Positions 26,128 to 34,496 of a stretch of 64,000 nt of DNA are shown in pieces. The DNA lies in NCBI GenBank assembly GCA_002420005.1, contig DIHE01000018.1:1927-65926 (forward strand), read 5' to 3'. Position 1 is the first letter of the stretch. Each line of letters starts with the position of its first letter. Both the position numbers and the translations under genes were made by a program. This DNA is from Holophagales bacterium UBA5704 (GTDB lineage: Bacteria > Acidobacteriota > Thermoanaerobaculia > Multivoradales > UBA5704). The notes beneath the pieces are model-generated. The model saw only the letters and a program-made list of their open reading frames with translations, was not told the origin of the DNA and did not search any database.

Positions 26128-26633
26128 GGCCGCTTCCGCAACGCCCGTCGCTCCGGCTCGGTCAAGAGCTGGATCACCTCAATGCCCAAGGCGCGTAGAC
26201 CCGCTGCCGTGTGAGGCTCGCTCCAGTCGCCATCCGTGGCATTGACGATGGGGGCGCTTGCGCCGTAAGCGGCGGCGATCATTTTTCGGTCGCCGAGGTC
26301 ATGGAAGTGATCGTCGAGCTTCGGATCGGGCAGGTGAGCGACCCGTTCGGAACCATTGCTCCAGTATGTGAGTGAAACAAATTCGACCGAGCCTGTAGTG
26401 AATTTGTCGACCATCACACGCCGGCCATACGATTCTCTCGGCAGATTGCGATCGTACTCCTTCCAGATTGTTCGCTCTGGGTGGTCCATGACGAGTCGAC
26501 GATCCCGGTCTTGGCGGAAATCCTTGAGCCACTCGAACACGCGATGAAGTACGTCCTTGTCCGTCACCGGCGTCTCGATGGCTTCGGTGGACTCCAGGAC
26601 CGAGGCGACGCGGAGGACGTTGGTGTCGATCAC
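26124..26633 (-). CDS. PIN-domain ribonuclease-like protein
   Basis: This 169-residue PIN-fold protein has a first acidic motif at the N terminus (VIDTNVLRVAS, Asp3), a mid-chain acidic residue (TIWKEYDR), and LGDRKMIAAAYG and NATDGDW supplying the later metal-binding aspartates. PIN domains are Mg-dependent RNases (VapC, Nob1, Smg6). The protein is longer than VapC toxins (about 130), with an insert around residues 55-110. The GTG start at 26633 comes one base after the ATPase stop (TGAGGTG), and its stop overlaps the ligase start. The longer upstream frame is inside the ATPase gene and was rejected. No VapB-like antitoxin is present, so the ATPase presumably controls it. Confidence 0.8.
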   Translation of the reverse strand: MIDTNVLRVASVLESTEAIETPVTDKDVLHRVFEWLKDFRQDRDRRLVMDHPERTIWKEYDRNLPRESYGRRVMVDKFTTGSVEFVSLTYWSNGSERVAHLPDPKLDDHFHDLGDRKMIAAAYGASAPIVNATDGDWSEPHTAAGLRALGIEVIQLLTEPERRALRKRP

Positions 26634-26634
26634 C

Positions 26635-28017
26635 TCACCGGGCACGGGGCCGCTCCTGCATCTTGCGGAACATGGCTTCCATCTGGGCCTCGGTTTCCCC
26701 AATGGCGTCCCCGAAGAATCGGTCGGGCCAGTTGCTGATGCGACCGTATTCATCAATGGCCAACTCTTCGATCCGGGGCTCTCCGCCGGTGGTGTCTACG
26801 AAGTACAAGGCGGCCTCTTTTGGCGCGAGTCGACCTTCAGCGATTCGTCGCTGCAGCCGGCGCAACAGATGCTCGGAGTGGCTCTCGATGATGATTTGGA
26901 TGTCTCGATCCGCCCCGCCTTCTTTTGCGCGGATGGCATCAATGAAAAGGTCGGCAAGATGTGCCTGGGCTGCGGGGTGGAGGTGGATCTCGGGTTGCTC
27001 AAAGATCACCACGGAGCGAGCCGGCACGTAGAAGCATTCGACCACGACGGGCAGCACCTGGCTGACCCCGAAGCCGACGTCGGTGAGCAGGACCTCGGCG
27101 GTCTGTCTGCCGATCTGGGCGCGAACCTCGTACTCCTTGCGGCCGTCCGCAACGGGCCTGACCACGAAGTCACTGATCAACTCCATCTGCTTCAGTCGCT
27201 CGGCAATGAAGACATCAAGGGGTTTGTAGTGTTGCTTGCCGCCCAAGTTGAACCGGCGGTCCTTCGCCGCCAGTATGGCCTCTACGGCGCGCTCTCCTTT
27301 GGTCCCGACGTGGAGTGGGGTCTCGCCGGACCATGAGTAGAGCCGTCTCGGGTACTCCCGCAGCGGACCCACGTAGTGGATGCCCTCGAGGAGGCGCGTA
27401 AGCTCCAGGCCCAAGTCGGCGACGAAGCCTGTGTTTTGAAAATAGGCTACGGCTTCGTCCGGGAACCCATAGAAATGAGTCGGCGCAGGGAGTGGCCATT
27501 TGCGACCCTGTCTGCGTACCGCCCGATAGCCCGACGTATCGAGCTCGTAAACTCCTGGCTTTTTGCGACTCATCCCGATCTGTACCGGGTCTTCGCCCTC
27601 GGGATCGAGTGCGTAGCCCATGCGCTGGACGAAGGGCTGGGTGGGGACTCCTTCTCCTCGAAGGGTGGCGCTGAAGCCCAGCGAGGAAGCCGTGTATTTG
27701 TCGTTGTGGTAGGCGTCGGTGACGCTGAGCCTTTTGGGGAGTGTCCATGCGAGCTCCAACTCCAGCGAGCGGCGCAGGTCGTGGTTGTACAACACACCGG
27801 GCAGATCGCCCAGGTCCACCAGAGTGCGGTGGTCCCCGAAGTGCAAGGCGCGCTGGCGGTCGGCCGATTCAGCGGTCTGCTTGAGCAACAGCAGGAGCTG
27901 CGGGATGCTGGTTTTGCCGGCGCTGTTCGTGCCGAAGAGCAGAGTCAGCGGTGCCAGCCGGAGGGGGCCGGTGTCGCGCCAGGCCTTGAAGTTCTTGATG
28001 CGTAGGTGATGGATCAC
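26635..28017 (-). CDS. SMC/OLD-like AAA ATPase with DUF3696-type C terminus
   Basis: This 460-residue ABC-type ATPase belongs to the RecF/OLD/AAA_15 group. The N-terminal strand is IHHLRIKNFKAWRDTGPL, with Walker A LLFGTNSAGKTSIPQLL at about residues 27-43. The signature-like element is LLTDVGFGVSQVLPVVVE, Walker B is SVVIFEQPEIHLHPAAQAHL and the switch histidine is IIIESHSEHLL. The end (EYGRISNWPDRFFGD) matches the DUF3696 region of related ATPases. It starts with GTG, with AGGAG seven nt upstream. Proteins of this kind act as the sensing half of two-gene immune systems such as PARIS, Gabija and Septu. It is the first gene of an operon with the PIN and ligase genes. Confidence 0.88.
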   Translation of the reverse strand: MIHHLRIKNFKAWRDTGPLRLAPLTLLFGTNSAGKTSIPQLLLLLKQTAESADRQRALHFGDHRTLVDLGDLPGVLYNHDLRRSLELELAWTLPKRLSVTDAYHNDKYTASSLGFSATLRGEGVPTQPFVQRMGYALDPEGEDPVQIGMSRKKPGVYELDTSGYRAVRRQGRKWPLPAPTHFYGFPDEAVAYFQNTGFVADLGLELTRLLEGIHYVGPLREYPRRLYSWSGETPLHVGTKGERAVEAILAAKDRRFNLGGKQHYKPLDVFIAERLKQMELISDFVVRPVADGRKEYEVRAQIGRQTAEVLLTDVGFGVSQVLPVVVECFYVPARSVVIFEQPEIHLHPAAQAHLADLFIDAIRAKEGGADRDIQIIIESHSEHLLRRLQRRIAEGRLAPKEAALYFVDTTGGEPRIEELAIDEYGRISNWPDRFFGDAIGETEAQMEAMFRKMQERPRAR

Positions 28018-28114
28018 GAGTCGCTCCTACGATGCCAAGTCGAAGAGGTCGGGGTCAGCCTACACCAGTTCCCGGGGCCACCGGCTGCGGGTTCGGTCTG
28101 GGCGACTGCCCTTT

Positions 28115-29420
28115 CTAGCGGTAATACCCGGTGACGTCCACCACCACGTGCACCTGGCCGGCGGTGGTGGAGCGGCTCTGGAGGTCGATCGCGCCGTCTT
28201 CAGACAGCTCGACGAGGCCGTAGGCGGAGCGCAGGGCTCCCGTGGTGAAGGTGAGGTTGGTGGTCTCCGGCAGCGGGCTGCCGGCGGGCCAGGCGACGAG
28301 GTCCCCGGGTCCGGTCGGGGCCACGACGGTGAGGTTGACCACGAGGGCCCGGGCTTCGGGGGGGATGCCGCAGGTGCCGCTCGCGGTGATGGTGCGCCGC
28401 ACGCCGTGGGTGAGCGCGGCGGCCGGCCGGGTGTCGGCGAGCCGGCAGAGGGGCACGGTGTAGAAGTCGAGAGGGCCGGCCAGGGCGGTCTTGGGGAGCG
28501 CCCACAGCTCGAAGCCGGCGACGGCGTCGGTGGCCGCGAAGTAGACGAGCGGTCCCAGGGGGAAAAAGCCCGCCGGGCTCGACGGTAGCGCACCCGGGGC
28601 GATGTCGGCGAGCCGGCGCGCCCAGGTGCCGTCCCCCGCCCAGGGCTCGACGCCGTGGACGCCGTCGGTGGCGGAGAAGATCATCGTGCCCCCCACCGCT
28701 GTGAGATCGCGCGGCAGACCGGATTCCGATCCCGGCAGCAGGTCGGCGGCGAGGACGGTGCCGGCCTCGGTTCCGTCCGAGACCCACAGCTCGCGGCCAT
28801 GGACGCCGTCGTCGGCGGCGAAGAAGAGCCGGTCACCCGCCGCGGTGAGCCATCGCGGCTCCGCGCCGCGGGGACCGGGCCGGACGTCGCGCACCCGCCG
28901 GGTGCCGGCCGGCGTGCCGTCGGTCGCCCACAGCTCCTCGCCGTCCCCGTCCGCCGCCGGGAAGAAGAAGGTGGACCCGACGACGGCAAACCGTTCGTAG
29001 GTGGAGGAGACGATGGACGAGGCCGGCCCGGGGGCGATGTCGCGCAGGCGGAACGTGCCGGCCTCGGTGCCGTCGCTCACCCAGGGCTCGCGGCCGGAGG
29101 CTCCGTCGTCGGCTGCGAAGAACAGGCGCCGCTCCAGCGGCGTGAGGTGATCCGGGCTCGACGACGCGGGACCCGGCTGGATGTCGCGCACGCGCACCGT
29201 GCCGGCTTCGGTCCCGTCGCTCTTCCAGAGCTCGTTGTCGCCGCTGACCGCACCGGTGTAGGCCGTGAAGAAAAGGGTTTCCTTGGTGGCGGTGAGCTGG
29301 CCGGGTGCGGAGGAGGCGTTGCCGGGCCGCAGGTCCGCGATCAGGGCGGTGCCGGGTGCCGTGCCGTCGGTCTTCCACAGCTCCTGACCTGAGGCGGGTG
29401 TGCTGCCGGTGAAGAAGACG
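28115..29420. repeat. Near-identical tandem duplicate segment (first arm)
   Basis: About 1.3 kb here, the 3' third of copy 2, matches 31253-32540 in copy 3 with only scattered substitutions. The two arms lie 3.1 kb apart in the same orientation and are the obvious substrate for gene conversion or deletion. The rest of the two genes is much less similar. Confidence 0.75.
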
Positions 29421-31210
29421 GAGCCACCGATGCGCACCATCGGCTGCCAGGCCTCGGGGCCGCCCGCAGCGAACAGAGGGGCCGTGCCGGCCGGTGTGCC
29501 ATCGGTCTCCCAGAGAGCCCCGGTTGCGAAAAGGGCCCGGCCGTCACCAAGGTCCACCATCCCGCTGGCGTTGCCATGGACCGCGTCGTCCGGAATCACG
29601 TCGGCCAGGAGGACCGTCCCGGCGGCGGTGCCGTCGGTGATCCATGGATTGAGGCCGGTGAGACCGTCCTCCGCCGGGAAGAAGAGCTGGCTGCCGAGCT
29701 TGCTCCAGGATGGGCCGTATGCCAGGGAACCTTCGAAGAAGTCCAGGACGTGGCTGGAGGTCTGGGTGTGGGGATCGAAGACGCGCCGGGTCCCGCCGAG
29801 TGATCCATTCGTCACCCAGAGGTCGGCCGAACCGTTCTCATCGGCGGTCATGAAAAATACGTCGCCCCCGGCTTTCGTGAGGAAGGGAAAGCGTAAGGAA
29901 TCCGGAATCGCCGCCGGGCTCATGGCGCTGATCTCGAAGGTGCCCGCCTCGCTGCCATCACTGACCCAGACCTCGGTTCCGCCGCCGTCGTCGGCGAAGA
30001 AAAGGAGGCGGTCCTGAAGCTCGCACAGGGGAGAGAAGATCCACCAGGAGCTGGCCGTCCCCGGCCGGATGTCCTTGACCAGGCGCGTTCCGGCGGCGGT
30101 GCCGTCGGTCACCCACAGCTCGATGCCGAGCAGGGGATCGTAGGCGAAGAAAAAGAGGTGATCCCCGACGGCGGTGGGGTTTTGCGGAGTGGAGCCTTCC
30201 GGGCCCGGGTTGATGTCCGCGACCAGGGTGGTTCCCTCGGGCGTGCCGTCGGTGCGCCAGAGCTCGTTCCCCGTCGCGGGATCAGAGCCGGAGAAATAAA
30301 CGGCCCCGTTCCATTCCGTCAGGAAGTAGGAGAACCCGTTGGAGCCTCCGGGGGCCGCATCGCGGAGCAGGACCGTGCCGTCAGTCGTGCCGTCCGAGGT
30401 CCACAGCTCCCGCCCGTGGAGGCCGTCCTCTGCGATGAAAAAGAGGCGCCCCCACGAGGTGAAGGCCGAGTATTTGAAAATGCTTGGGCCTTGATACATC
30501 TGAATCGAGCTTCCGGGCCCGGGGTTGATGTCCTTCAGCAGGCGGGTCCCCGACAGGGTCCCGTCGGTCAGCCAAGGCTCGCGGCCATGAACGCCGTCGT
30601 CGACGGTGAGAAACGTAAGGCCGCCCTGATGGAGAGTCGGCTCGGGGTCGGAGCCGGCCGGCCCGGGGTTCAGATCCGCCACCAGCAGCGTTCCTTCCTC
30701 CGTGCCGTCGGTCTTCCACAGCTCGCTCCCATGGACACCGTCGTCGGCGGAAAAAAAGGCGACCTCGCCGGCCGGCAGGAGCCACGCGGTCGTGGTTCCG
30801 TGGGACAGGCCGGCATGGACGTCGCGCACGAGAACCGTCCCGGCCGCGGTGCCGTCGGTGGACCACAGCTCGCTGCCATGGGCGCCATCCCGGGCGAAGA
30901 AGAGGATCCGGTCGCCGAATTGCCGGAAGATCATGGGCAAGGAGCTGCAGGCTCCCGGGCAGATGTCGCGCACCAAGGAGGCTCCGGCGGCCGAGCCGTC
31001 GGTCTTCCAGAGCTCGATGCCATGGATGCCGTCGTCCGAGGCGAAGAAGAACGCGCCGTCGAGTGCCGCGAAAAGGCCACCGAAGAGGGGGGCGAACGAG
31101 AAAGACTCCTGGCTCGTATTGAGGTCCGCCACCTGAAACGCCGGCTGGGCCACGGCCGCCGGGGTGAGGAGGAGGGCGAAGGCCCAGGGGGCGAGGATTC
31201 TTGGCTTCAC
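28115..31210 (-). CDS. Secreted ELWxxDGT-repeat protein (copy 2)
   Basis: This 1,031-residue protein has a signal peptide (PWAFALLLTPAAVAQ) and the same plan as its neighbour: about 18 ELWxxDGT units, then the C-terminal FYTVPLCRLADTRPA...VVDVTGYYR domain. It starts with GTG, with GAAGGAG eight nt upstream; the open frame continuing to 31921 is a shadow of the upstream paralogue. The GTG overlaps the stop of copy 3 (GTGA), so translation is coupled. The C-terminal third is nearly identical to copy 3 at both DNA and protein level, while the N-terminal two thirds have diverged, which points to tandem duplication with later conversion. Confidence 0.85.
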   Translation of the reverse strand: MKPRILAPWAFALLLTPAAVAQPAFQVADLNTSQESFSFAPLFGGLFAALDGAFFFASDDGIHGIELWKTDGSAAGASLVRDICPGACSSLPMIFRQFGDRILFFARDGAHGSELWSTDGTAAGTVLVRDVHAGLSHGTTTAWLLPAGEVAFFSADDGVHGSELWKTDGTEEGTLLVADLNPGPAGSDPEPTLHQGGLTFLTVDDGVHGREPWLTDGTLSGTRLLKDINPGPGSSIQMYQGPSIFKYSAFTSWGRLFFIAEDGLHGRELWTSDGTTDGTVLLRDAAPGGSNGFSYFLTEWNGAVYFSGSDPATGNELWRTDGTPEGTTLVADINPGPEGSTPQNPTAVGDHLFFFAYDPLLGIELWVTDGTAAGTRLVKDIRPGTASSWWIFSPLCELQDRLLFFADDGGGTEVWVSDGSEAGTFEISAMSPAAIPDSLRFPFLTKAGGDVFFMTADENGSADLWVTNGSLGGTRRVFDPHTQTSSHVLDFFEGSLAYGPSWSKLGSQLFFPAEDGLTGLNPWITDGTAAGTVLLADVIPDDAVHGNASGMVDLGDGRALFATGALWETDGTPAGTAPLFAAGGPEAWQPMVRIGGSVFFTGSTPASGQELWKTDGTAPGTALIADLRPGNASSAPGQLTATKETLFFTAYTGAVSGDNELWKSDGTEAGTVRVRDIQPGPASSSPDHLTPLERRLFFAADDGASGREPWVSDGTEAGTFRLRDIAPGPASSIVSSTYERFAVVGSTFFFPAADGDGEELWATDGTPAGTRRVRDVRPGPRGAEPRWLTAAGDRLFFAADDGVHGRELWVSDGTEAGTVLAADLLPGSESGLPRDLTAVGGTMIFSATDGVHGVEPWAGDGTWARRLADIAPGALPSSPAGFFPLGPLVYFAATDAVAGFELWALPKTALAGPLDFYTVPLCRLADTRPAAALTHGVRRTITASGTCGIPPEARALVVNLTVVAPTGPGDLVAWPAGSPLPETTNLTFTTGALRSAYGLVELSEDGAIDLQSRSTTAGQVHVVVDVTGYYR

Positions 31211-34200
31211 GGCGAGCTCCTTCGGGCGGCGGCTGTGGGGCCGGTGCCCCCACGGTAATACCCGGTGACGTCCACCACCACGTGCACCTGGCCGGCGGTG
31301 GTGGAGCGGCTCTGGAGGTCGATCGCGCCGTCTTCGGACAGCTCGACGAGGCCGTAGGCGGAGCGCAGGGCTCCCGCGGGGAAGGTGAGGTTGGTGGTCT
31401 CCGGCAGCGGGCTGCCGGCGGGCCAGGCGACGAGGTCCCCGGGGCCGGTGGGGGCCACGACGGTGAGGTTGACCACGAGGGCCCGGGCCTCGGGGGGGAT
31501 GCCGCAGGTGCCGGTCGCGGATACGGTGCGCCGCACGCCGTGGGGGAGCGCGGTGGCCGGCCGGGTGTCGGCGAGCCGGCAGGGGGGCACGGTGTAGAAG
31601 TCGAGAGGGCCGGCCAGGGCGGTCTTGGGGAGAGCCCACAGCTCGAAGCCGGTGACGGCGTCGGTGGCGGCGAAATAAACGAGCGGTCCCAGAGGGAAGA
31701 AGCCCGCCGGGCTCGACGGCAACGCGCCCGGCGCGATGTCGGCGAGCCGGCGCGTCCAGGTACCGTCGCCGGCCCAGGGCTCGACGCCGTGGACGCCGTC
31801 GGTGGCGGAGAAGATCACCGTGCTCCCCACCGCCGCGAGGTCGCGCGGCAGGCCCGACGCCGATCCCGGCAGCAGATCGGCGGCGAGGAGGGTGCCGGCC
31901 TCGGTGCCGTCCGAGACCCACAGCTCACGGCCCTGGACGCCGTCGTCGGCGGCGAAGAAGAGCCGGTCGCCCGCCGCGGTGAGCCAGCGGGGCTCCGAGC
32001 CGAGCGGGCCGGGCCGGACGTCGCGCACCCGCCGGGTGCCCGCCGGCGTGCCGTCGGTCGCCCACAGCTCCTCGCCGGCCCCATCCGCCGCCGGGAAGAA
32101 GAAGGTGGACCCGACGACCGCAAACCTCTCATAGGTGGAGGAGACGATGGAGGAGTCCGGCCCGGGTGCGATGTCGCGCAGGCGGAACGTGCCGGCCTCG
32201 GTGCCGTCGCTCACCCAGGGCTCGCGGCCGGAGGTGCCGTCGTCGGCGGCGAAGAACAGGCGCCGCTCCAGCGGCGTGAGGTGATCCGGGCTCGATGATG
32301 CGAGACCTGGCTGGATGTCACGCACGCGCACCGTACCGGCTTGGGACCCGTCGCTCTTCCACAGCTCCTGGTCTCCGCCGACCGCATCGGTGTAGGCGGT
32401 GAAGAACAGGGTGTCCTTGGTGGCGGTGAGCTGGCCGGGTGCGGAGGAGGCGTTGCCGGGCCGCAGGTCGGTGATCAGGGCGGTGCCGGCTGCGGTGCCG
32501 TCGGTCTTCCACAGCTCGCTTCCGGTGGCGGGGGTGGAGCCGGAGAAGAACACGGCATCACCAAGCCGCTGCATCGGTTGCCACACCTCGGGGCCGCCTG
32601 CCGCGAACAGCGGGGCGGTGCCGGCCTGCGTGCCGTCGGTCTCCCAGAGGGTGCCGGGCGCGAAGAGGGCCCGGCCTGTCCCGAGGTCCACGAGAGGGCC
32701 GACGTTGAATGGCGATGTGTCGGCGGGGATGGCGTCGCCGAGCTGGAGCGTTCCGGCGGGGGAGCCGTCTGTAATCCACGGATTGTTACCGGTGATCCCA
32801 TCGTCCGCCGCGAAGAAAAGCCGGCCGCCGAACCCTTTCCAGGCTTCGCTGTCCGCCAGGTTGCCGGAGAGGGGCTCGTGGTAGAAGGCGGAGGTTTGCG
32901 TCCGTGGATCTACGACGCGCCGGGTTCCCCCGGGAAGGCCGTTGGTGGCCCAGATGTCGACGTCCCCGGCGGCGTCTACGGCCATGAAATAGAACTGGTC
33001 TCCGATCCTCTGGAGATAGGGGCGGTACCAGGTCAGGGAGGCGTCCGGGCTCATGGTGCTGACCTGGACGGTTCCGGGCTCGCTGCCGTCGCTGGTCCAG
33101 ACTTCGCCACCGTTCCCGTCGATGGCGAAGAAGAGGAGGCGCCCGTTGATTTCCTGCATCGGGAGATAAAAGGCCCAGGAGCCGTCGGTACCCGGCCGGA
33201 TGTCCCTGACCAGAGCCGTTCCGGCCGCCGTGCCGTCGGTGGCCCAGAGCTCGTAGCCGTGCTGGGGATCGGAGGCATAGAAGAAGAGCCGGCCTCCGGC
33301 GGCCGTGAGGGTCAAAGGGTTGGACCCCTCCGCACCCGGGTTGATGTCGGCCACCCGCATCGTTCCCTGCGGCGTGCCGTCCGTGCGCCACAGCTCTTTG
33401 CCGGCGGCCGGGTCGCGACCGGTGTAATAGGCCGCTCCGGCCCATTCCGTCAAGGAATGGGCCGAGCCGCCGGTGGCCCCGGGCATCGCATCCTGGAGGA
33501 GGACCGTTCCGTGTTCCGTGCCGTCCGAGGCCCACAGCTCCTGGCCGTGCGTGCCGTCGTCCGCGACGAAGAGCAGAGGACCCCATGAAGTGGCCAGCCA
33601 GGTGGGGAACAGGGCCCAGCGGCTGGAAGGCTGAAGGGAGCCGGCGGGGCCGGGGTTGACGTCCTTCAGCAGACGGGTGCCTTCTACGGTCCCGTCGGTC
33701 AGCCAAGGCTCGCGGCCGTGGAGGCCGTCGTCCACCGAGAGCACCGCGAGGCCGTTCCAGGTGAGCGTCGGCTCGGGGGCCGAGCCGGCCGGCCCGGGGT
33801 TCAGGTCCGCAACCAACTGCGTCCCGCCCGGTGTGCCGTCGGTGACCCACAGCTCGGCACCATGAAGGCCGTCGTCGACGCCCAGGAAGGCACGGTCCCC
33901 GGCCGGGAGAATCCAGAAGCCCGCAGTGCTCCCCGCGAGGCCCGGGTGGACGTCGCGCACCAGCATCGTTCCTTCCAGGGTGCCGTCCGTCACCCACAGC
34001 TCGCTGCCGTGGGTGCCATCGTCGGCGTAGAAGAGCAGGCGGTCACCGAGGCGCTGCATCCCCACGGGACTGCCGCCGCAGGCTCCGGGGCAGATGTCCC
34101 GCACCATGGAGGCCCCCGCGACCGAGCCGTCGGTCTTCCACAGCTCGATGCCGTGGATGCCGTCTTCGGCCGGGAAATAGAGCGCACCGTCGAGGGAGCC

Positions 34201-34371
34201 GAACGGGCCGCTCAGGAAGGTGGCGAACGAGAACGACTCCCGGCTCGTGTTGAGGTCCGCCACCTGAAACGCCGGCTGGGCCGTGGCTGCAGGGGTGAGG
34301 AGGAGGGCGAAGGCCCAGGGGGTGAGGCGGCGCAGACCCGCCTGCGAGGAGGGGCACCGGTGTGTGGACAT
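31207..34371 (-). CDS. Secreted ELWxxDGT-repeat protein (copy 3)
   Basis: This protein of about 1,054 residues has an ATG at 34371, followed by a short basic stretch and a signal core (LTPWAFALLLTPAATAQ). The mature protein begins AFQVADLNTSRESFSF, as in copy 2, and carries about 18 ELWxxDGT repeats and the same C-terminal domain. After the domain's GYYR end, where copy 2 stops, this copy reads on through 14 more residues (GGTGPTAAARRSSP) encoded by the leader and ribosome site of copy 2. The upstream frame to 34515 lacks support. It is divergent from the VKOR-DsbA gene. Function is unknown; a cell-surface or secreted role is inferred from the leader. Confidence 0.83.
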   Translation of the reverse strand: MSTHRCPSSQAGLRRLTPWAFALLLTPAATAQPAFQVADLNTSRESFSFATFLSGPFGSLDGALYFPAEDGIHGIELWKTDGSVAGASMVRDICPGACGGSPVGMQRLGDRLLFYADDGTHGSELWVTDGTLEGTMLVRDVHPGLAGSTAGFWILPAGDRAFLGVDDGLHGAELWVTDGTPGGTQLVADLNPGPAGSAPEPTLTWNGLAVLSVDDGLHGREPWLTDGTVEGTRLLKDVNPGPAGSLQPSSRWALFPTWLATSWGPLLFVADDGTHGQELWASDGTEHGTVLLQDAMPGATGGSAHSLTEWAGAAYYTGRDPAAGKELWRTDGTPQGTMRVADINPGAEGSNPLTLTAAGGRLFFYASDPQHGYELWATDGTAAGTALVRDIRPGTDGSWAFYLPMQEINGRLLFFAIDGNGGEVWTSDGSEPGTVQVSTMSPDASLTWYRPYLQRIGDQFYFMAVDAAGDVDIWATNGLPGGTRRVVDPRTQTSAFYHEPLSGNLADSEAWKGFGGRLFFAADDGITGNNPWITDGSPAGTLQLGDAIPADTSPFNVGPLVDLGTGRALFAPGTLWETDGTQAGTAPLFAAGGPEVWQPMQRLGDAVFFSGSTPATGSELWKTDGTAAGTALITDLRPGNASSAPGQLTATKDTLFFTAYTDAVGGDQELWKSDGSQAGTVRVRDIQPGLASSSPDHLTPLERRLFFAADDGTSGREPWVSDGTEAGTFRLRDIAPGPDSSIVSSTYERFAVVGSTFFFPAADGAGEELWATDGTPAGTRRVRDVRPGPLGSEPRWLTAAGDRLFFAADDGVQGRELWVSDGTEAGTLLAADLLPGSASGLPRDLAAVGSTVIFSATDGVHGVEPWAGDGTWTRRLADIAPGALPSSPAGFFPLGPLVYFAATDAVTGFELWALPKTALAGPLDFYTVPPCRLADTRPATALPHGVRRTVSATGTCGIPPEARALVVNLTVVAPTGPGDLVAWPAGSPLPETTNLTFPAGALRSAYGLVELSEDGAIDLQSRSTTAGQVHVVVDVTGYYRGGTGPTAAARRSSP

Positions 34372-34496
34372 TTCATCTGGAAGTCTATCCCAATCCTCCA
34401 GGAAGCGCTGCACAGGAGGTGTGCGATCCGGTATCCTCGCTCCGCCGGGCCGGAGCGCTTTGCGCGGCTCGGGACGCCACGCACCGAGGAGGCGAC

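Noticed and set aside
28115..31921. A longer start for ELWxxDGT copy 2 (a 1,268-residue frame)
   Set aside because: The first 237 codons are a frame-shifted reading of copy 3; the GTG at 31210 has a ribosome site and a signal peptide.
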